The notes beneath the pieces were generated by a model. That model searched no databases, was not told the DNA's origin, and was given only the letters and a program-made list of their open reading frames with translations. From positions 3,589,501 through 3,653,500 of the forward strand of contig NZ_CP113527.1 of assembly GCF_028877475.1 (NCBI RefSeq): a DNA stretch of 64,000 bases, given 5' to 3'. The translations under genes and the position numbers were made by a program. Below, piece by piece: positions 16,383 to 25,728 of the stretch (position 1 is its first letter; each line of letters opens with the position of its first letter). The DNA comes from Lysinibacillus irui (lineage in GTDB: Bacteria; Bacillota; Bacilli; Bacillales_A; Planococcaceae).

Positions 16383-16847
16383 CTAACGCTGACGTTCCTT
16401 AAAGACACGTTCCATTTCGCGTTTTGCTTCTTTTTTGCGCATGTCGTTACGCTTGTCGTAGTCTTTTTTCCCTTTGCCGACGCCGATGAGGAGCTTGGCG
16501 TAGCCGTCCTTGATGTACATTTTTAGTGGGACGATTGTGTAGCCGTCACGTTTTACAGCACCGACTAGCTCGCCGATTTGCTTTTTGTGGAGCAACAGCT
16601 TACGGGTACGTAGTGGATCGTGGTTAAAGCGGTTGCCTTGTTCGAATGCGCTTACGTGCATATTATTGATCCATGCTTCGCCATTACGGACACGAACAAA
16701 GGAGTCTTTAAGTTGGACTTTGCCTGCACGGATAGATTTAATTTCTGTGCCTGTTAGTACCATGCCTGCTTCAATTGTCTCCTCGATGAAGTAGTCATGG
16801 CCTGCTTTTTTGTTTTGTGCTAATACTTTACCAGTACCTTTTGCCAT
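16383..16847 (-). CDS. smpB: SsrA-binding protein SmpB
   Basis: A 154-residue protein; the ATG at 16847 opens [15 protein letters not shown] and has GAGGGTG upstream. Family signatures include [22 protein letters not shown] shown in part as [13 protein letters not shown], and the basic tail [20 protein letters not shown]. SmpB binds the tRNA-like end of tmRNA and the decoding centre, replacing the missing anticodon arm. It follows rnr on the same strand, as in Bacillus, but here about 12.5 kb of accessory genes separate it from ssrA. Confidence 0.97.
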   Translation of the reverse strand: MAKGTGKVLAQNKKAGHDYFIEETIEAGMVLTGTEIKSIRAGKVQLKDSFVRVRNGEAWINNMHVSAFEQGNRFNHDPLRTRKLLLHKKQIGELVGAVKRDGYTIVPLKMYIKDGYAKLLIGVGKGKKDYDKRNDMRKKEAKREMERVFKERQR

Positions 16848-16879
16848 ATTTTTCACCCTCTACTTAAAAGGTTGAGCTT

Positions 16880-16914
16880 GAGCGAAAGCATCCACAACAA
16901 GGATACTTTCGCTC
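16880..16914 (-). promoter_or_regulatory. Long hairpin in the rnr-smpB spacer
   Basis: On the minus strand GAGCGAAAGTATCC pairs with GGATGCTTTCGCTC (one G-U) around a 7-nt loop. No U-run follows, so it may be a processing or stability element rather than a terminator. Confidence 0.55.
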
Positions 16915-16918
16915 ATGC

Positions 16919-19387
16919 TTATTTACGTTTTGATTTTTTCTTTTTGCCTTTTTTAGCAATGCCTTCATAGAACTTTTGCTTTTGTTTCACGCGTTTTTTA
17001 GGTCCAGGGCTTGAGTCATCTTTGCGGCGTCCACGTGGATCACGGTCGCTTTCACGGCGTTCACCTTGTTTGCTGCTTCGACTTCCTCTTTCTTCCTCTT
17101 GGCGACGGCCTCTTCGACTACCACCACGACTGCCTCGTTCCTCATCACTGCGTGTACTTCTGCGACTGCTGCCACCTTTGTTATCACTGTAATTTTTTCG
17201 TGCATGGATTACAGTAGGTGCTGCTTTGCGTGTTCGTCCATATGAAGTTACCATTCCAACGATTTCAAAGTCAATCGATGACTCCTCAATAATGACATTA
17301 GCCACACGAACGGTCACCTCATCACCAATACGGAATTGGCGATTCGTTCGTTCACCGATCATAATCATTTGACGATCATCGAAGCGGTAGTAATCATCTG
17401 TCATATTGCTAATATGGACAAGTCCTTCAATCGTGTTTGGTAGCTCCACAAAAATACCGAAGTTTGTAATCGATGAAACAATTCCTTCGAATTCTTCGCC
17501 AATTTTGTCGGACATATATTGTGCTTTTTTCAGAGCGTCTGTATCACGTTCTGCATCAACAGCACGGCGTTCGCGTTCAGATGTGTGATCAGCAATTTCA
17601 TCCATTGCCATACTCCACTGGGCAATCGTTTCTCTAGATGTATCCTTATTAATTATATACGTACGAATTAAACGGTGTACGATTAAATCAGGATAACGGC
17701 GAATTGGTGATGTGAAGTGTGTATAGAAATCCGTTGATAAACCAAAGTGACCAAGGCTTTCTGGATAATATTTTGCCTGCTGCATCGAGCGTAATAGCAT
17801 CGTTGAAATAACAGGCTCCTCTGGCATCCCTTCAATTGCTTTCAATACATCCTGTAACGCTTTTGGATGGACGGTATTACCCGTACCTTTAATTAAAATA
17901 CCGAAATTCGTGACAAATTCAAAGAAGCGTTGAAGCTTTTCAGGCTTTGGATCTTCGTGAATACGGTATAGGAACGGTACATTCATCCAGTGGAAGTGCT
18001 CTGCTACGGTTTCATTGGCAGCTAGCATGAAATCTTCAATTAATTTCTCGGCTACTGTACGTTCACGTAATTCAATATCTACAGGCCATCCTTCTTCATT
18101 TACAATAACTTTAGATTCTTTAAAGTCGAAGTCTATGGCTCCTCGCATTTCACGTTTACGACGTAAAATATTGGAGAGCTCTGCCATGTTTTTAAACATT
18201 GGAACAAGTGGCTCATAGCGTTTAATTAGCGCCTCATCCTGCTCCTCTAAAATCTTGTAAACGTCCCTATACGTCATACGTTCCGTCGTTTTAATCACAC
18301 TTTGGAAAATTTCATGTGAAATCACATTACCATTCGCATCAATGATCATTTCACAGGATAGCGTTAAACGGTCAACCTGTGGATTTAAAGAACAAATACC
18401 ATTCGATAATCGATGTGGAATCATCGGTATAACACGGTCTGTTAAATAAACACTTGTCGCACGGTCGTAAGCTTCAAGGTCAATAACCGAGCCTTGCGTT
18501 ACATAATAACTTACGTCTGCAATATGTACGCCAAGCTTGTAAGTACCATCGACATTTTTCGTTACGGTAACCGCATCATCCAAGTCCTTTGCATCTGCAC
18601 CATCAATCGTCACAATTGTTTCATGTCGTAAATCACGGCGACCTTCTAAATCAGCCTCTGTAATTTCATCTGGTACACGTTGTGCTGCAGTGATGACTTC
18701 ATCTGGGAATTCAGGTGGGATGTCATGCTTATATAAAATCGATAAAATATCCACACCCGGATCATTTTTATGGCCTAAAATTTTTGTAATATAGCCGGTT
18801 GCCGATTTTAAATCCTCAGGCCATGTCGCAACCTCAACAACAACCTTATGTCCATCGACAGCTCCTAATGTATCCCCTTTAGCAATAAAGATATCCATTG
18901 GTAGCTTTTTATCGTCTAGGACAACAAAGCCGAAGCCTCGATTTGCTTGGAATGTCCCAACAAAGCTTGTTTGACCACGTTCAACGACCTTTGTTACAGT
19001 ACCTTCGCGACGATCTCCGAATGATTCCTTTAAAACACGAATTAAAACGATGTCTCCATTAATGGCACCATTAATTTCATGTGGTGGAATGAACACATCG
19101 TCCATGCCCTCAATATCAGGCGTTACAAAGCCGAAGCCCTTCGCATGCCCAATAAATTTACCTCTTAGTAAATTCATACGCTCTGGTAGGCCATAACGAT
19201 TGGAGCGTGAACGAACAACTAAGCCTTGTCCTTCCATGCGGACTAATGTTTTTACAAGCTCCTTAAATTCCTCCGCATCCTCAAAGCCGAATTCTTCCTC
19301 GATTTCACCAACAGTTAATGGTTTATAATCATCTTGACCGAAGAAATCGAGTAAACGACTTTGTAGTGTATCTTTTTGGTCTTTCAT
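16919..19387 (-). CDS. rnr: Ribonuclease R
   Basis: An 822-residue 3'-5' exoribonuclease. The ATG at 19387 follows AAGGAGGG; an in-frame ATG six codons earlier overlaps that site. Order: winged-helix region (about 1-70), two cold-shock domains, the RNB catalytic domain (with [14 protein letters not shown] motif seen as [12 protein letters not shown] and the later [12 protein letters not shown]), an S1 domain ([16 protein letters not shown]), then a tail rich in Arg, Gly, Ser and Lys. RNase R degrades structured RNA and works with tmRNA-SmpB in clearing faulty mRNA, which fits its position next to smpB. Part of the secG-estA-rnr-smpB block. Confidence 0.97.
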   Translation of the reverse strand: MKDQKDTLQSRLLDFFGQDDYKPLTVGEIEEEFGFEDAEEFKELVKTLVRMEGQGLVVRSRSNRYGLPERMNLLRGKFIGHAKGFGFVTPDIEGMDDVFIPPHEINGAINGDIVLIRVLKESFGDRREGTVTKVVERGQTSFVGTFQANRGFGFVVLDDKKLPMDIFIAKGDTLGAVDGHKVVVEVATWPEDLKSATGYITKILGHKNDPGVDILSILYKHDIPPEFPDEVITAAQRVPDEITEADLEGRRDLRHETIVTIDGADAKDLDDAVTVTKNVDGTYKLGVHIADVSYYVTQGSVIDLEAYDRATSVYLTDRVIPMIPHRLSNGICSLNPQVDRLTLSCEMIIDANGNVISHEIFQSVIKTTERMTYRDVYKILEEQDEALIKRYEPLVPMFKNMAELSNILRRKREMRGAIDFDFKESKVIVNEEGWPVDIELRERTVAEKLIEDFMLAANETVAEHFHWMNVPFLYRIHEDPKPEKLQRFFEFVTNFGILIKGTGNTVHPKALQDVLKAIEGMPEEPVISTMLLRSMQQAKYYPESLGHFGLSTDFYTHFTSPIRRYPDLIVHRLIRTYIINKDTSRETIAQWSMAMDEIADHTSERERRAVDAERDTDALKKAQYMSDKIGEEFEGIVSSITNFGIFVELPNTIEGLVHISNMTDDYYRFDDRQMIMIGERTNRQFRIGDEVTVRVANVIIEESSIDFEIVGMVTSYGRTRKAAPTVIHARKNYSDNKGGSSRRSTRSDEERGSRGGSRRGRRQEEERGSRSSKQGERRESDRDPRGRRKDDSSPGPKKRVKQKQKFYEGIAKKGKKKKSKRK

Positions 19388-19425
19388 ACATATTCCCTCC
19401 TTCATGAGAAAATCCTATTTATAAT

Positions 19426-20172
19426 TTATTGTGCCCAATTTAGGCTTTCTAAAAAGCGATAAATGTCTTCATGTAATTGATCTTTTTCTTGATCTAGTGT
19501 AATAACATGTTTTGAGTTTTCATACCACTTGATGTGCTTTTCAAGTGACTCAGTTTGATTATATATAATGTTGGCAGATTCTGTCTCTATTACCTCATCA
19601 TTTGTAGCTTGAACGACAAAAATTGGCGCATAAATCATGTCTATTTCTTGTCGCGTACGTGCAATAAATTCACGTAGCTCCTGTAGTGACGGCATGCCCT
19701 TTTCAGCAATGAGCGAAACTTCTGCTTCAATTTGGTCATCCTGTTTCCCTTGGAATTTCTTATATTCTCTAGCGTATTTCAAAACACCCTCAAACATAAC
19801 GTCTGTTGTACGCATTGTCATGGGTGCACACATTGTGACAATTCCTTTTACAGGATTATTTAATGCAACGTTTAATGCCATAACACCACCTAATGAGAGG
19901 CCTGCAACAGCAATTTCCTGATAGCCAGCATCCTGTAACTGTTTGTAGGCGGCTACGACATCCTGCCACCAGTCTGCTGGACCTGTTGTGACCAGTTCCT
20001 CCGGCTCCACACCGTGGCCTTTATAGTGAGGTGCTAAAGTAGTATACCCTTTTTTCTCTAAAAATCTACCAAGCATACGCACGTCTGCAGAGCTGCCTGT
20101 AAAGCCATGTAATAGTAAAACGGCACGTGGTCCTGCTTGAAAGAAAAATGGCTGTGATAATGATTTGTTCAT
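19426..20172 (-). CDS. Carboxylesterase (YvaK/Est family)
   Basis: A 248-residue alpha/beta hydrolase matching Bacillus EstA/YvaK, which is always found between secG and rnr. The oxyanion region is [13 protein letters not shown], the nucleophile elbow GLSLGG, the acid lies near [11 protein letters not shown] and the catalytic histidine in NSKHVITLD. It hydrolyses short-chain carboxyl esters; the natural substrate is unknown. The ATG at 20172 has GGAG 8 nt upstream. A hairpin with T-run separates it from secG, so it may be transcribed by read-through. Confidence 0.92.
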   Translation of the reverse strand: MNKSLSQPFFFQAGPRAVLLLHGFTGSSADVRMLGRFLEKKGYTTLAPHYKGHGVEPEELVTTGPADWWQDVVAAYKQLQDAGYQEIAVAGLSLGGVMALNVALNNPVKGIVTMCAPMTMRTTDVMFEGVLKYAREYKKFQGKQDDQIEAEVSLIAEKGMPSLQELREFIARTRQEIDMIYAPIFVVQATNDEVIETESANIIYNQTESLEKHIKWYENSKHVITLDQEKDQLHEDIYRFLESLNWAQ

Positions 20173-20295
20173 TGTAAGCACTCCTTCATCTAAACACTCA
20201 TTTCTACTATACCCATTATAGTCATCTCCATAATGCTAAGCGATTGATAATTTGGTTAGTAGGTTACAGAGAGATTCTTCCATTAAGTTATGATA

Positions 20296-20326
20296 AAAGA
20301 AAACGCCCAACCAATTAGGTTAGGCG
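20296..20326 (-). terminator. Terminator (possibly leaky) after secG
   Basis: On the minus strand CGCCTAACC pairs with GGTTGGGCG around TAATT and is followed by TTTTCTTTT. It lies 15 nt after the secG stop. Confidence 0.8.
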
Positions 20327-20341
20327 ATATATCTTCAACTA

Positions 20342-20569
20342 TTAGATTTTTGTAATAGCGATTGCTAGAATAAAGAATAGTATAGCTAACACAATTGTTG
20401 CACGGTGAAGGATTAAATCCATACCACGTGCTTTTTGCTTTCCAAATAGTTGCTCAGCTCCACCCGAGATGGCACCTGATAAGCCTGCACTTTTACTAGA
20501 TTGAAGTAATACCACAACGATTAACGCTAATGATACGATAACTAATGAAACTAATACTACTGTATGCAT
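20342..20569 (-). CDS. secG: Preprotein translocase subunit SecG
   Basis: A 75-residue protein with two membrane segments (about 2-22 and 52-72) joined by the conserved loop [20 protein letters not shown] and LFGKQKARG. SecG supports the SecYE channel in protein export. It heads the secG-estA-rnr-smpB block, as in Bacillus. A clear sigma-A promoter lies 42 nt upstream. Confidence 0.96.
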   Translation of the reverse strand: MHTVVLVSLVIVSLALIVVVLLQSSKSAGLSGAISGGAEQLFGKQKARGMDLILHRATIVLAILFFILAIAITKI

Positions 20570-20610
20570 TCACTGCACCTCCCGAACTTTGAAACATCAC
20601 AACAGACTAT

Positions 20611-20639
20611 ATTATAACAAAAAAAGGTTGCCATGACAA
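20611..20639 (-). promoter_or_regulatory. Sigma-A promoter of secG
   Basis: On the minus strand TTGTCA (20634-20639), exactly 17 nt, then TATAAT (20611-20616). Confidence 0.85.
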
Positions 20640-20774
20640 ACTTAGCTTTAAGTTTAACAGTTTTTTTCCGCTTCATCCCCCTCTACTTGTCGACTTTTGC
20701 TACTATTAGTGGATATCGCCAACCCTCTAATTAGATTATAATGGAAGAAATGAAATTTTCTCGGAGGAAAGAAC

Positions 20775-22025
20775 TTGAATAAAAAAATAATAACTCTTCT
20801 TTTATTATGCTGTATGATTCCCTTTCTTACAGCATGCTCAAAAGCTCTAGACCTGCTGCTTGAAGAAGAGGATGACACAACTACGACGTTAGCAGAAGAA
20901 ACAAAAAATGATGTGAAGCAGCCAGAGAGTAAAGCATTATCCCCCTCTTTTTCGCCTACAGACTTATTCTCAACATCTTTATTTAAAGATGATCCCGCAT
21001 TATTACAATTTACCAAAAGAGTCGAGAAGCAAGTGGCAACATTTGAACAGCGCTTTCAAGTCCCTTATACAGGAAAGCTAGATTTTGAGGATTTTGAGGT
21101 TCAACTAAATGATTTAAATAGCTTGCTTACCTTTGTGGACCCCTATACAGCCGGTTATTTTCTTGACTATGAATGGACGGCTTGGGAAACCGATGATGGC
21201 TATTTAGTTGAACTGTCGATTGATTATTTAACAGATGCCAGGAAGGAGCAAAAGGTAGATCACTTTGTGGAAGCCTTTGCTGACAAGCATATTACGAAGG
21301 AAATGACAGATTTCGAACGTGCTAAAATCATTAATGATTATGTGGTGCAATTAGCCACTTATACAGAAGAGGGCTCGACGGAAGGACAGACGGTTTTTGA
21401 ATTGATTAGTGAAAAAACTGCGGTATGCCAGGCCTATGCCTTACTTGCTTACCGTTTATTAGTAGCATCAGGTCTTGATGCAAAATATGTATACGGCTAT
21501 AGCGAGGATCAACTACATGCGTGGAATTTAGTTAGTGTCGAAGACCAGTGGTATCATCTTGATACAACTTGGAACGATGTTGACTCTAATGAACCCTATG
21601 CGATTTCTTACGAGTATTTTTTAGTCAATGATCAAAAGCTTAGCCAGGATCATTTATGGGTTGCTGAAAACTATTTTGCTGCTACTAGTAATGATTATGA
21701 TTTTATGCATGATATGTGGTATGCCAATACAGTTGCTGATGTGATTTATTATAATAGCATGAAAGATAATATGGTTTATTCCTATAATTTAGCGACCAAT
21801 GAACATAAAAAGATAACTGAAACAGCTTGTTATTATTTAGCGACTTATCATGACTCCATCTATTGCAGTGATTATGACAACGCTGGTTATTTAACAAAAA
21901 TTAAACTCGAGGACGGCTCTGAAGAAATACTAGTGGAAGATGAAGTCCTTAATTTAACGATCCAAGATGGTATTTTATATTACGAAACGATCGACGGCTC
22001 ACAGCATCAACAAATACTTCAATAA
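20775..22025 (+). CDS. Transglutaminase-like lipoprotein
   Basis: A 416-residue lipoprotein with a TTG start after GGAGG. The signal ends at lipobox FLTAC. Residues about 110-280 form a transglutaminase/protease-like core: catalytic Cys in KTAVCQAYALLAY, His in QLHAWNLV and Asp in YHLDTTWND. The C-terminal 110 residues, rich in Tyr and Asp with repeated short strands, resemble the DUF5050/beta-propeller tail found in cell-surface proteins. It is probably anchored outside the membrane, where it could act on wall peptides or surface proteins; the activity is not known. It is transcribed alone, with its own terminator. Confidence 0.8.
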   Translation: MNKKIITLLLLCCMIPFLTACSKALDLLLEEEDDTTTTLAEETKNDVKQPESKALSPSFSPTDLFSTSLFKDDPALLQFTKRVEKQVATFEQRFQVPYTGKLDFEDFEVQLNDLNSLLTFVDPYTAGYFLDYEWTAWETDDGYLVELSIDYLTDARKEQKVDHFVEAFADKHITKEMTDFERAKIINDYVVQLATYTEEGSTEGQTVFELISEKTAVCQAYALLAYRLLVASGLDAKYVYGYSEDQLHAWNLVSVEDQWYHLDTTWNDVDSNEPYAISYEYFLVNDQKLSQDHLWVAENYFAATSNDYDFMHDMWYANTVADVIYYNSMKDNMVYSYNLATNEHKKITETACYYLATYHDSIYCSDYDNAGYLTKIKLEDGSEEILVEDEVLNLTIQDGILYYETIDGSQHQQILQ

Positions 22026-22056
22026 AATCTGTGTGATGTTCACACAGATTTTTTTC
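22025..22056 (+). terminator. Terminator of the transglutaminase-like gene
   Basis: AAATCTGTGTG pairs with CACACAGATTT and is followed by a T-run. It overlaps the stop codon region. Confidence 0.9.
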
Positions 22057-22096
22057 TTTCTTCCTATGCCACCATTTACAGTATTACCATATTTTA

Positions 22097-22145
22097 TTAA
22101 CAAATTTTTAACGCTAGCTTTACACCCTTCCTTTACACTTACAAT
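22097..22145 (+). promoter_or_regulatory. PhoP-box array and promoter of the alkaline phosphatase
   Basis: TTAACA (22097), TTAACG (22108) and TTTACA (22119) are spaced exactly 11 bp apart, and another TTTACA follows at 22132. This is the arrangement of Bacillus Pho boxes (TTAACA-like hexamers, 11-bp period). TACAAT at 22140-22145 can serve as -10 with the third box overlapping the -35 position. Confidence 0.75.
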
Positions 22146-22170
22146 TGAATTCACCAAAAGGAGGAAAATC

Positions 22171-23817
22171 ATGAAATACGCAAAAAAATGGACTTCATTG
22201 TTTCTAGCAAGTGCAGTAACTTTATCCGCAGTGAGTATTCCACAGCAAGAGGTACAAGCAGCTGATGTAAAGAAACCGACAAATGTCATTATGCTTGTGA
22301 TGGACGGAAGCAGTAATAATGCTGTAACCCTTTCTCGCTGGTATAAAGGTGAAAGCTTAGCAATGGATGAAATTTTATCAGGTGCTATGCGCACGTATTC
22401 TGCAGAATCAGCCATTACCGATTCTGCGCCCGCTGCTACTGCTTTAGCAACTGGCCATAAATCGAACGATAAATATATAGGTGTGCTTCCATCGGTGGTT
22501 AATTCACCTGGATTAGCACAAATTACTCAAGAGGATGCTTTCAAACCTGTAGCGAATGTGCTCGAAGGAGCTAAACAACAAGGAAAGGCTACCGGATTAA
22601 TTTCTACATCTGAAATTCAACATGCTACTCCAGCTGGTTTTTCAGCACATGTTAATAATAGAAGTCAATATGGGGATATTGCTGAACAGCAAGTCTATCA
22701 AAATATTGATGTTGTTTTAGGTGGAGGGCTAGAATCGTTGTCACCTGGCACATCTAAAAATGCCCGTAAGGATGGCGAGGATTTACTAAATGTACTGAAA
22801 GAAAAAAATTACGATCTCGTTCAAACCCGTGATGAGCTAGTGAATAGTCAGTCCTCTAAAATTTGGGGAAGCTTTGCACCAAGCGCACTCGCCTATGATT
22901 TAGATCGTGCTAAAACGAGAGCATCTGAGCCTACACTGGCTGAAATGACTAATAAAGCGATTAATACGCTAAAAAAGGATGAGGACGGCTTCTTCCTTTT
23001 TGTTGAAGGGAGTAAGGTTGACTGGGCGGCACATGCCAACGATACAATTGGTATTATTAGCGATATCTTATCGTTTGATGATGCAGTAAAAGAAGCAGTT
23101 GATTTTGCAAAGGAAGATGGCAACACATTAGTAATTGCTGTAACAGACCATGGAAATAGCGGAATTACGATGGGGAACGCCAACACAACGAGCACCTATT
23201 CAAGCATTCCTGTCTCTGCTTATATTGATCCATTGAAAAAAGCTTCGATGACTGTTGAAGGTGCACTAAGCCAATTAAAAGAAGATCGCTCTAATTTAGT
23301 AGAGGTGGCTGCCCTTTATGGATTAGATCAGTTAACAGAGGATGAACTAACGACATTAAAATCTGCAAAAGACTTAGGCAGTGAGATGGTTAAGATGTTA
23401 GCAAATCGCGCGAACATTGGCTATACAACAGGTGGTCATACAGGGGAAGATGTGTTTTTATATTCATTCGGACCTTCTAAATTGACAGGGCTAGTTGAAA
23501 ATACGGATCTAGCTCATACGATGGCACAATTTATGGGCTTTGACTTAAATACACTAACAAATGATTTATATGTCCCTGCAACAAAAGCATTTACGGATAA
23601 AGGCTATACGACAAAAATCGATTTATCGGATAAAGAAAACCCAACATTTATTGCTCAAAAAGCAGATGTAACTGTGAAAATTCCAGTCAATAAAAACACA
23701 ATGATTTATGAGGAAACATCCACAAATACTGCAAAAACACATACATTTGATACAATTAACGTCTATAATGGCTCTGAATTCTATGTATCTAAAAAACTGA
23801 TCAATGCAGTGAAATAA
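22171..23817 (+). CDS. Secreted alkaline phosphatase (PhoA family)
   Basis: A 548-residue enzyme with start ATG at 22171 after AAAGGAGG; the reading frame extends 68 codons upstream but this part is the Pho-box region and terminator. The signal peptide runs to about VQAAD (residues 27-31). Metal and nucleophile motifs: VMDGSSNNAV, then ITDSAPAATALATG with the catalytic serine, FVEGSKVDWAAHAND, VTDHGNSG, and TTGGHTGEDVF. It releases phosphate from organic esters outside the cell. Pho boxes upstream imply induction in phosphate starvation. It lies between the transglutaminase gene and the dlt operon, each with separate terminators. Confidence 0.93.
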   Translation: MKYAKKWTSLFLASAVTLSAVSIPQQEVQAADVKKPTNVIMLVMDGSSNNAVTLSRWYKGESLAMDEILSGAMRTYSAESAITDSAPAATALATGHKSNDKYIGVLPSVVNSPGLAQITQEDAFKPVANVLEGAKQQGKATGLISTSEIQHATPAGFSAHVNNRSQYGDIAEQQVYQNIDVVLGGGLESLSPGTSKNARKDGEDLLNVLKEKNYDLVQTRDELVNSQSSKIWGSFAPSALAYDLDRAKTRASEPTLAEMTNKAINTLKKDEDGFFLFVEGSKVDWAAHANDTIGIISDILSFDDAVKEAVDFAKEDGNTLVIAVTDHGNSGITMGNANTTSTYSSIPVSAYIDPLKKASMTVEGALSQLKEDRSNLVEVAALYGLDQLTEDELTTLKSAKDLGSEMVKMLANRANIGYTTGGHTGEDVFLYSFGPSKLTGLVENTDLAHTMAQFMGFDLNTLTNDLYVPATKAFTDKGYTTKIDLSDKENPTFIAQKADVTVKIPVNKNTMIYEETSTNTAKTHTFDTINVYNGSEFYVSKKLINAVK

Positions 23818-23825
23818 AAACAAAG

Positions 23826-23872
23826 GCGCGAACATAAGTTGAGATTATTCCCTTATGTTCGCGCTTCTTTTA
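23826..23872 (+). terminator. Terminator of the alkaline phosphatase
   Basis: GCGCGAACATAAG pairs perfectly with CTTATGTTCGCGC around a 12-nt loop, followed by TTCTTTT. Confidence 0.9.
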
Positions 23873-23927
23873 CATAAAAACAACCACCCATAATTGTCCA
23901 AACTAAAGATCTTCCCCCGGAACCTTA

Positions 23928-23973
23928 AATTCACCTTAATTTTATCTTATGATTTACTGAATTCACCTTAATT
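23928..23973 (+). repeat. 14-bp direct repeat upstream of dltX
   Basis: AATTCACCTTAATT at 23928-23941 and again at 23960-23973, 32 bp apart (three helical turns). It lies about 125-170 bp upstream of dltX in a region with no gene. Candidate operator of the dlt operon. Hexamers resembling weak Pho boxes (TTCACC, TTTATC, TTTAC, TTCACC) fall at about 11-bp steps inside it. Confidence 0.5.
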
Positions 23974-24097
23974 CAGCAACATTTTTCTCCACATTCCGTC
24001 AAATCAGTGTTAAAAACATAAGGTAAGGATTTTTAACTAATAAATTACTATTTTTTGAAAGTTTAATCCTATACTTTTTTTCATTGGAGGTGGACAA

Positions 24098-24235
24098 ATG
24101 CAATCCATCAAAAATAACGAACATCTGCGCTTTATTGGCATGACGCTATTTTATTTGATCGTTTTGGTACTGCTGTTTCTTATACATGGCTTCCATGATA
24201 TGAACGCTGGACCATTTATATATACGGAATTTTAA
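24098..24235 (+). CDS. dltX: Teichoic acid D-alanylation small protein DltX
   Basis: A 45-residue protein with GGAGGTGG upstream. It has an N-terminal polar part, one membrane segment (about 13-31) and the conserved C-terminal pattern FHDMNAGPFIYTEF. DltX is required for D-alanine transfer and its C-terminus is thought to act at the DltB/DltD site on the outer face. It lies 17 nt before dltA, in the normal position at the head of the operon. Short enough to be missed by gene callers. Confidence 0.92.
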   Translation: MQSIKNNEHLRFIGMTLFYLIVLVLLFLIHGFHDMNAGPFIYTEF

Positions 24236-24252
24236 TAAAAGGAGTTTTAATC

Positions 24253-25728
24253 ATGTTAAGTATTTTAGCAGCTATTGAACGTGTGGCCATCCAGCAGCCA
24301 CAAAAAACTGCTTATCAAACGCACAATGCCTCCTTAACATATGGTGAGCTTTGGCACTTATCGGATTGTATGGCCGATTATATCTCGAAGCTTCATTTAC
24401 AGAGGCAGCAGCCGATTGTCGTTTATGGACATATGTCCCCGCTACAAATTGTTGCCTTTCTAGGTGCTGTCAAGGCTGGACACCCTTACGTACCCGTTGA
24501 TTCGTCAACCCCTTCTGAAAGAATACAACTTATTTTAGAAGCCTCTGGAGCAGGATTACTATGCACAACAGAGCCATTACACATGCTGACGAACATTCCC
24601 GTTGCAGCGGTGAGTGATATCTTAGAGAACTCCTCCTCTGAAGTATCTCTACCCTCCACAGCATGGGTGAAGAACGAGGAAATCTATTATATTATTTACA
24701 CTTCTGGATCAACTGGTCAGCCAAAGGGCGTTCAAATAACCGCTACTAATTTAGCACATTTCGTTTCTTGGATGCAGGAACACTTCCCTTTACAGCAAGA
24801 CGGAGTATTTTTAAATCAGGCGCCTTTTTCCTTTGACTTATCTGTCATGGACCTTTATCCAGCACTTGTTGGAGGACATACGCTATATGCCATTACACAA
24901 CAAGAAATTGCGAACCCGAGAGCGTTATTTGATTCATTAGCTTCGTCCAATACTCGTGTTTGGACGTCGACACCATCCTTTGTCAAAATGTGCTTAATGA
25001 ACAAAGAGTGGAATCAACAGCTCATGCCAGCATTAGATACATTTTTATTCTGTGGCGAGGTACTGCCCATCGCAGTTAGTAAGGAGTTAATGGAGCGTTT
25101 TCCACAGGCAACTATTTATAATTTATATGGTCCAACGGAAACGACTGTTGCGGTTTCCTATGTAAAGGTAACGGAAGAATTGATAGCTCGCTTTGAGCAA
25201 TTGCCTATTGCTCCACTAACGGAGACAAACATTTCTTTATTAGAGGATGGAGAAATTGCTATTTCAGGTCCAACAGTTAGTGCAGGGTATTTGGGGGCAC
25301 CGGAATTAACAGCAAAAGCCTTTCCGACAGTAGCTGGCAATCGCATCTATCGTACTGGAGATGTTGGCTATGAGCGAGATGGATATGTATTCTTTTCTGG
25401 TCGCAAGGATTTCCAAGTGAAGCTACATGGCTATCGTTTAGAAATCGAGGAAATCGAAAAGCAGATAAGTAACCTTCCACCGGTTTCAAGCTGCGTGGTT
25501 GTACCTGTTTATAAAGAGAAGGAAATTACTGCTCTAAATGCCCATCTTGTTTTGCGTGAGCCATTAAAGGACTCTGCCTTCAAAATGACAAAACAGTTGA
25601 AAGCACTTTTATCGGAGTACTTACCTGCCTATATGATTCCGAAAACGTTTAAATATATGGACGCTTTACCGCTTAACGCAAATGGTAAGGTGGATCGTAA
25701 AGGATTGGCGGTTATGGAAACAGTATGA
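24253..25728 (+). CDS. dltA: D-alanine--poly(phosphoribitol/glycerol) ligase DltA
   Basis: A 491-residue ANL-family adenylating enzyme. Motifs: YIIYTSGSTGQPKGV (phosphate loop, about 150-164), NLYGPTETTVA, YRTGDVGYERDGYV, and the catalytic lysine in LNANGKVDRKGL at the C-terminus. It activates D-alanine and loads it on the DltC carrier, the first step in D-alanylation of teichoic acids. Start ATG has AAAGGAG upstream. It overlaps dltB by 4 nt. Confidence 0.96.
   Translation: MLSILAAIERVAIQQPQKTAYQTHNASLTYGELWHLSDCMADYISKLHLQRQQPIVVYGHMSPLQIVAFLGAVKAGHPYVPVDSSTPSERIQLILEASGAGLLCTTEPLHMLTNIPVAAVSDILENSSSEVSLPSTAWVKNEEIYYIIYTSGSTGQPKGVQITATNLAHFVSWMQEHFPLQQDGVFLNQAPFSFDLSVMDLYPALVGGHTLYAITQQEIANPRALFDSLASSNTRVWTSTPSFVKMCLMNKEWNQQLMPALDTFLFCGEVLPIAVSKELMERFPQATIYNLYGPTETTVAVSYVKVTEELIARFEQLPIAPLTETNISLLEDGEIAISGPTVSAGYLGAPELTAKAFPTVAGNRIYRTGDVGYERDGYVFFSGRKDFQVKLHGYRLEIEEIEKQISNLPPVSSCVVVPVYKEKEITALNAHLVLREPLKDSAFKMTKQLKALLSEYLPAYMIPKTFKYMDALPLNANGKVDRKGLAVMETV

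Noticed and set aside
20654..21016. 120-codon minus-strand frame opposite the transglutaminase-like gene
   Set aside because: Serine-rich shadow of the lipoprotein coding strand, with no ribosome-binding site or recognisable domain.
21967..22170. 68-codon N-terminal extension of the alkaline phosphatase
   Set aside because: It overlaps the previous gene's end, its terminator and the Pho boxes; the ATG at 22171 has a strong ribosome-binding site and starts a signal peptide.
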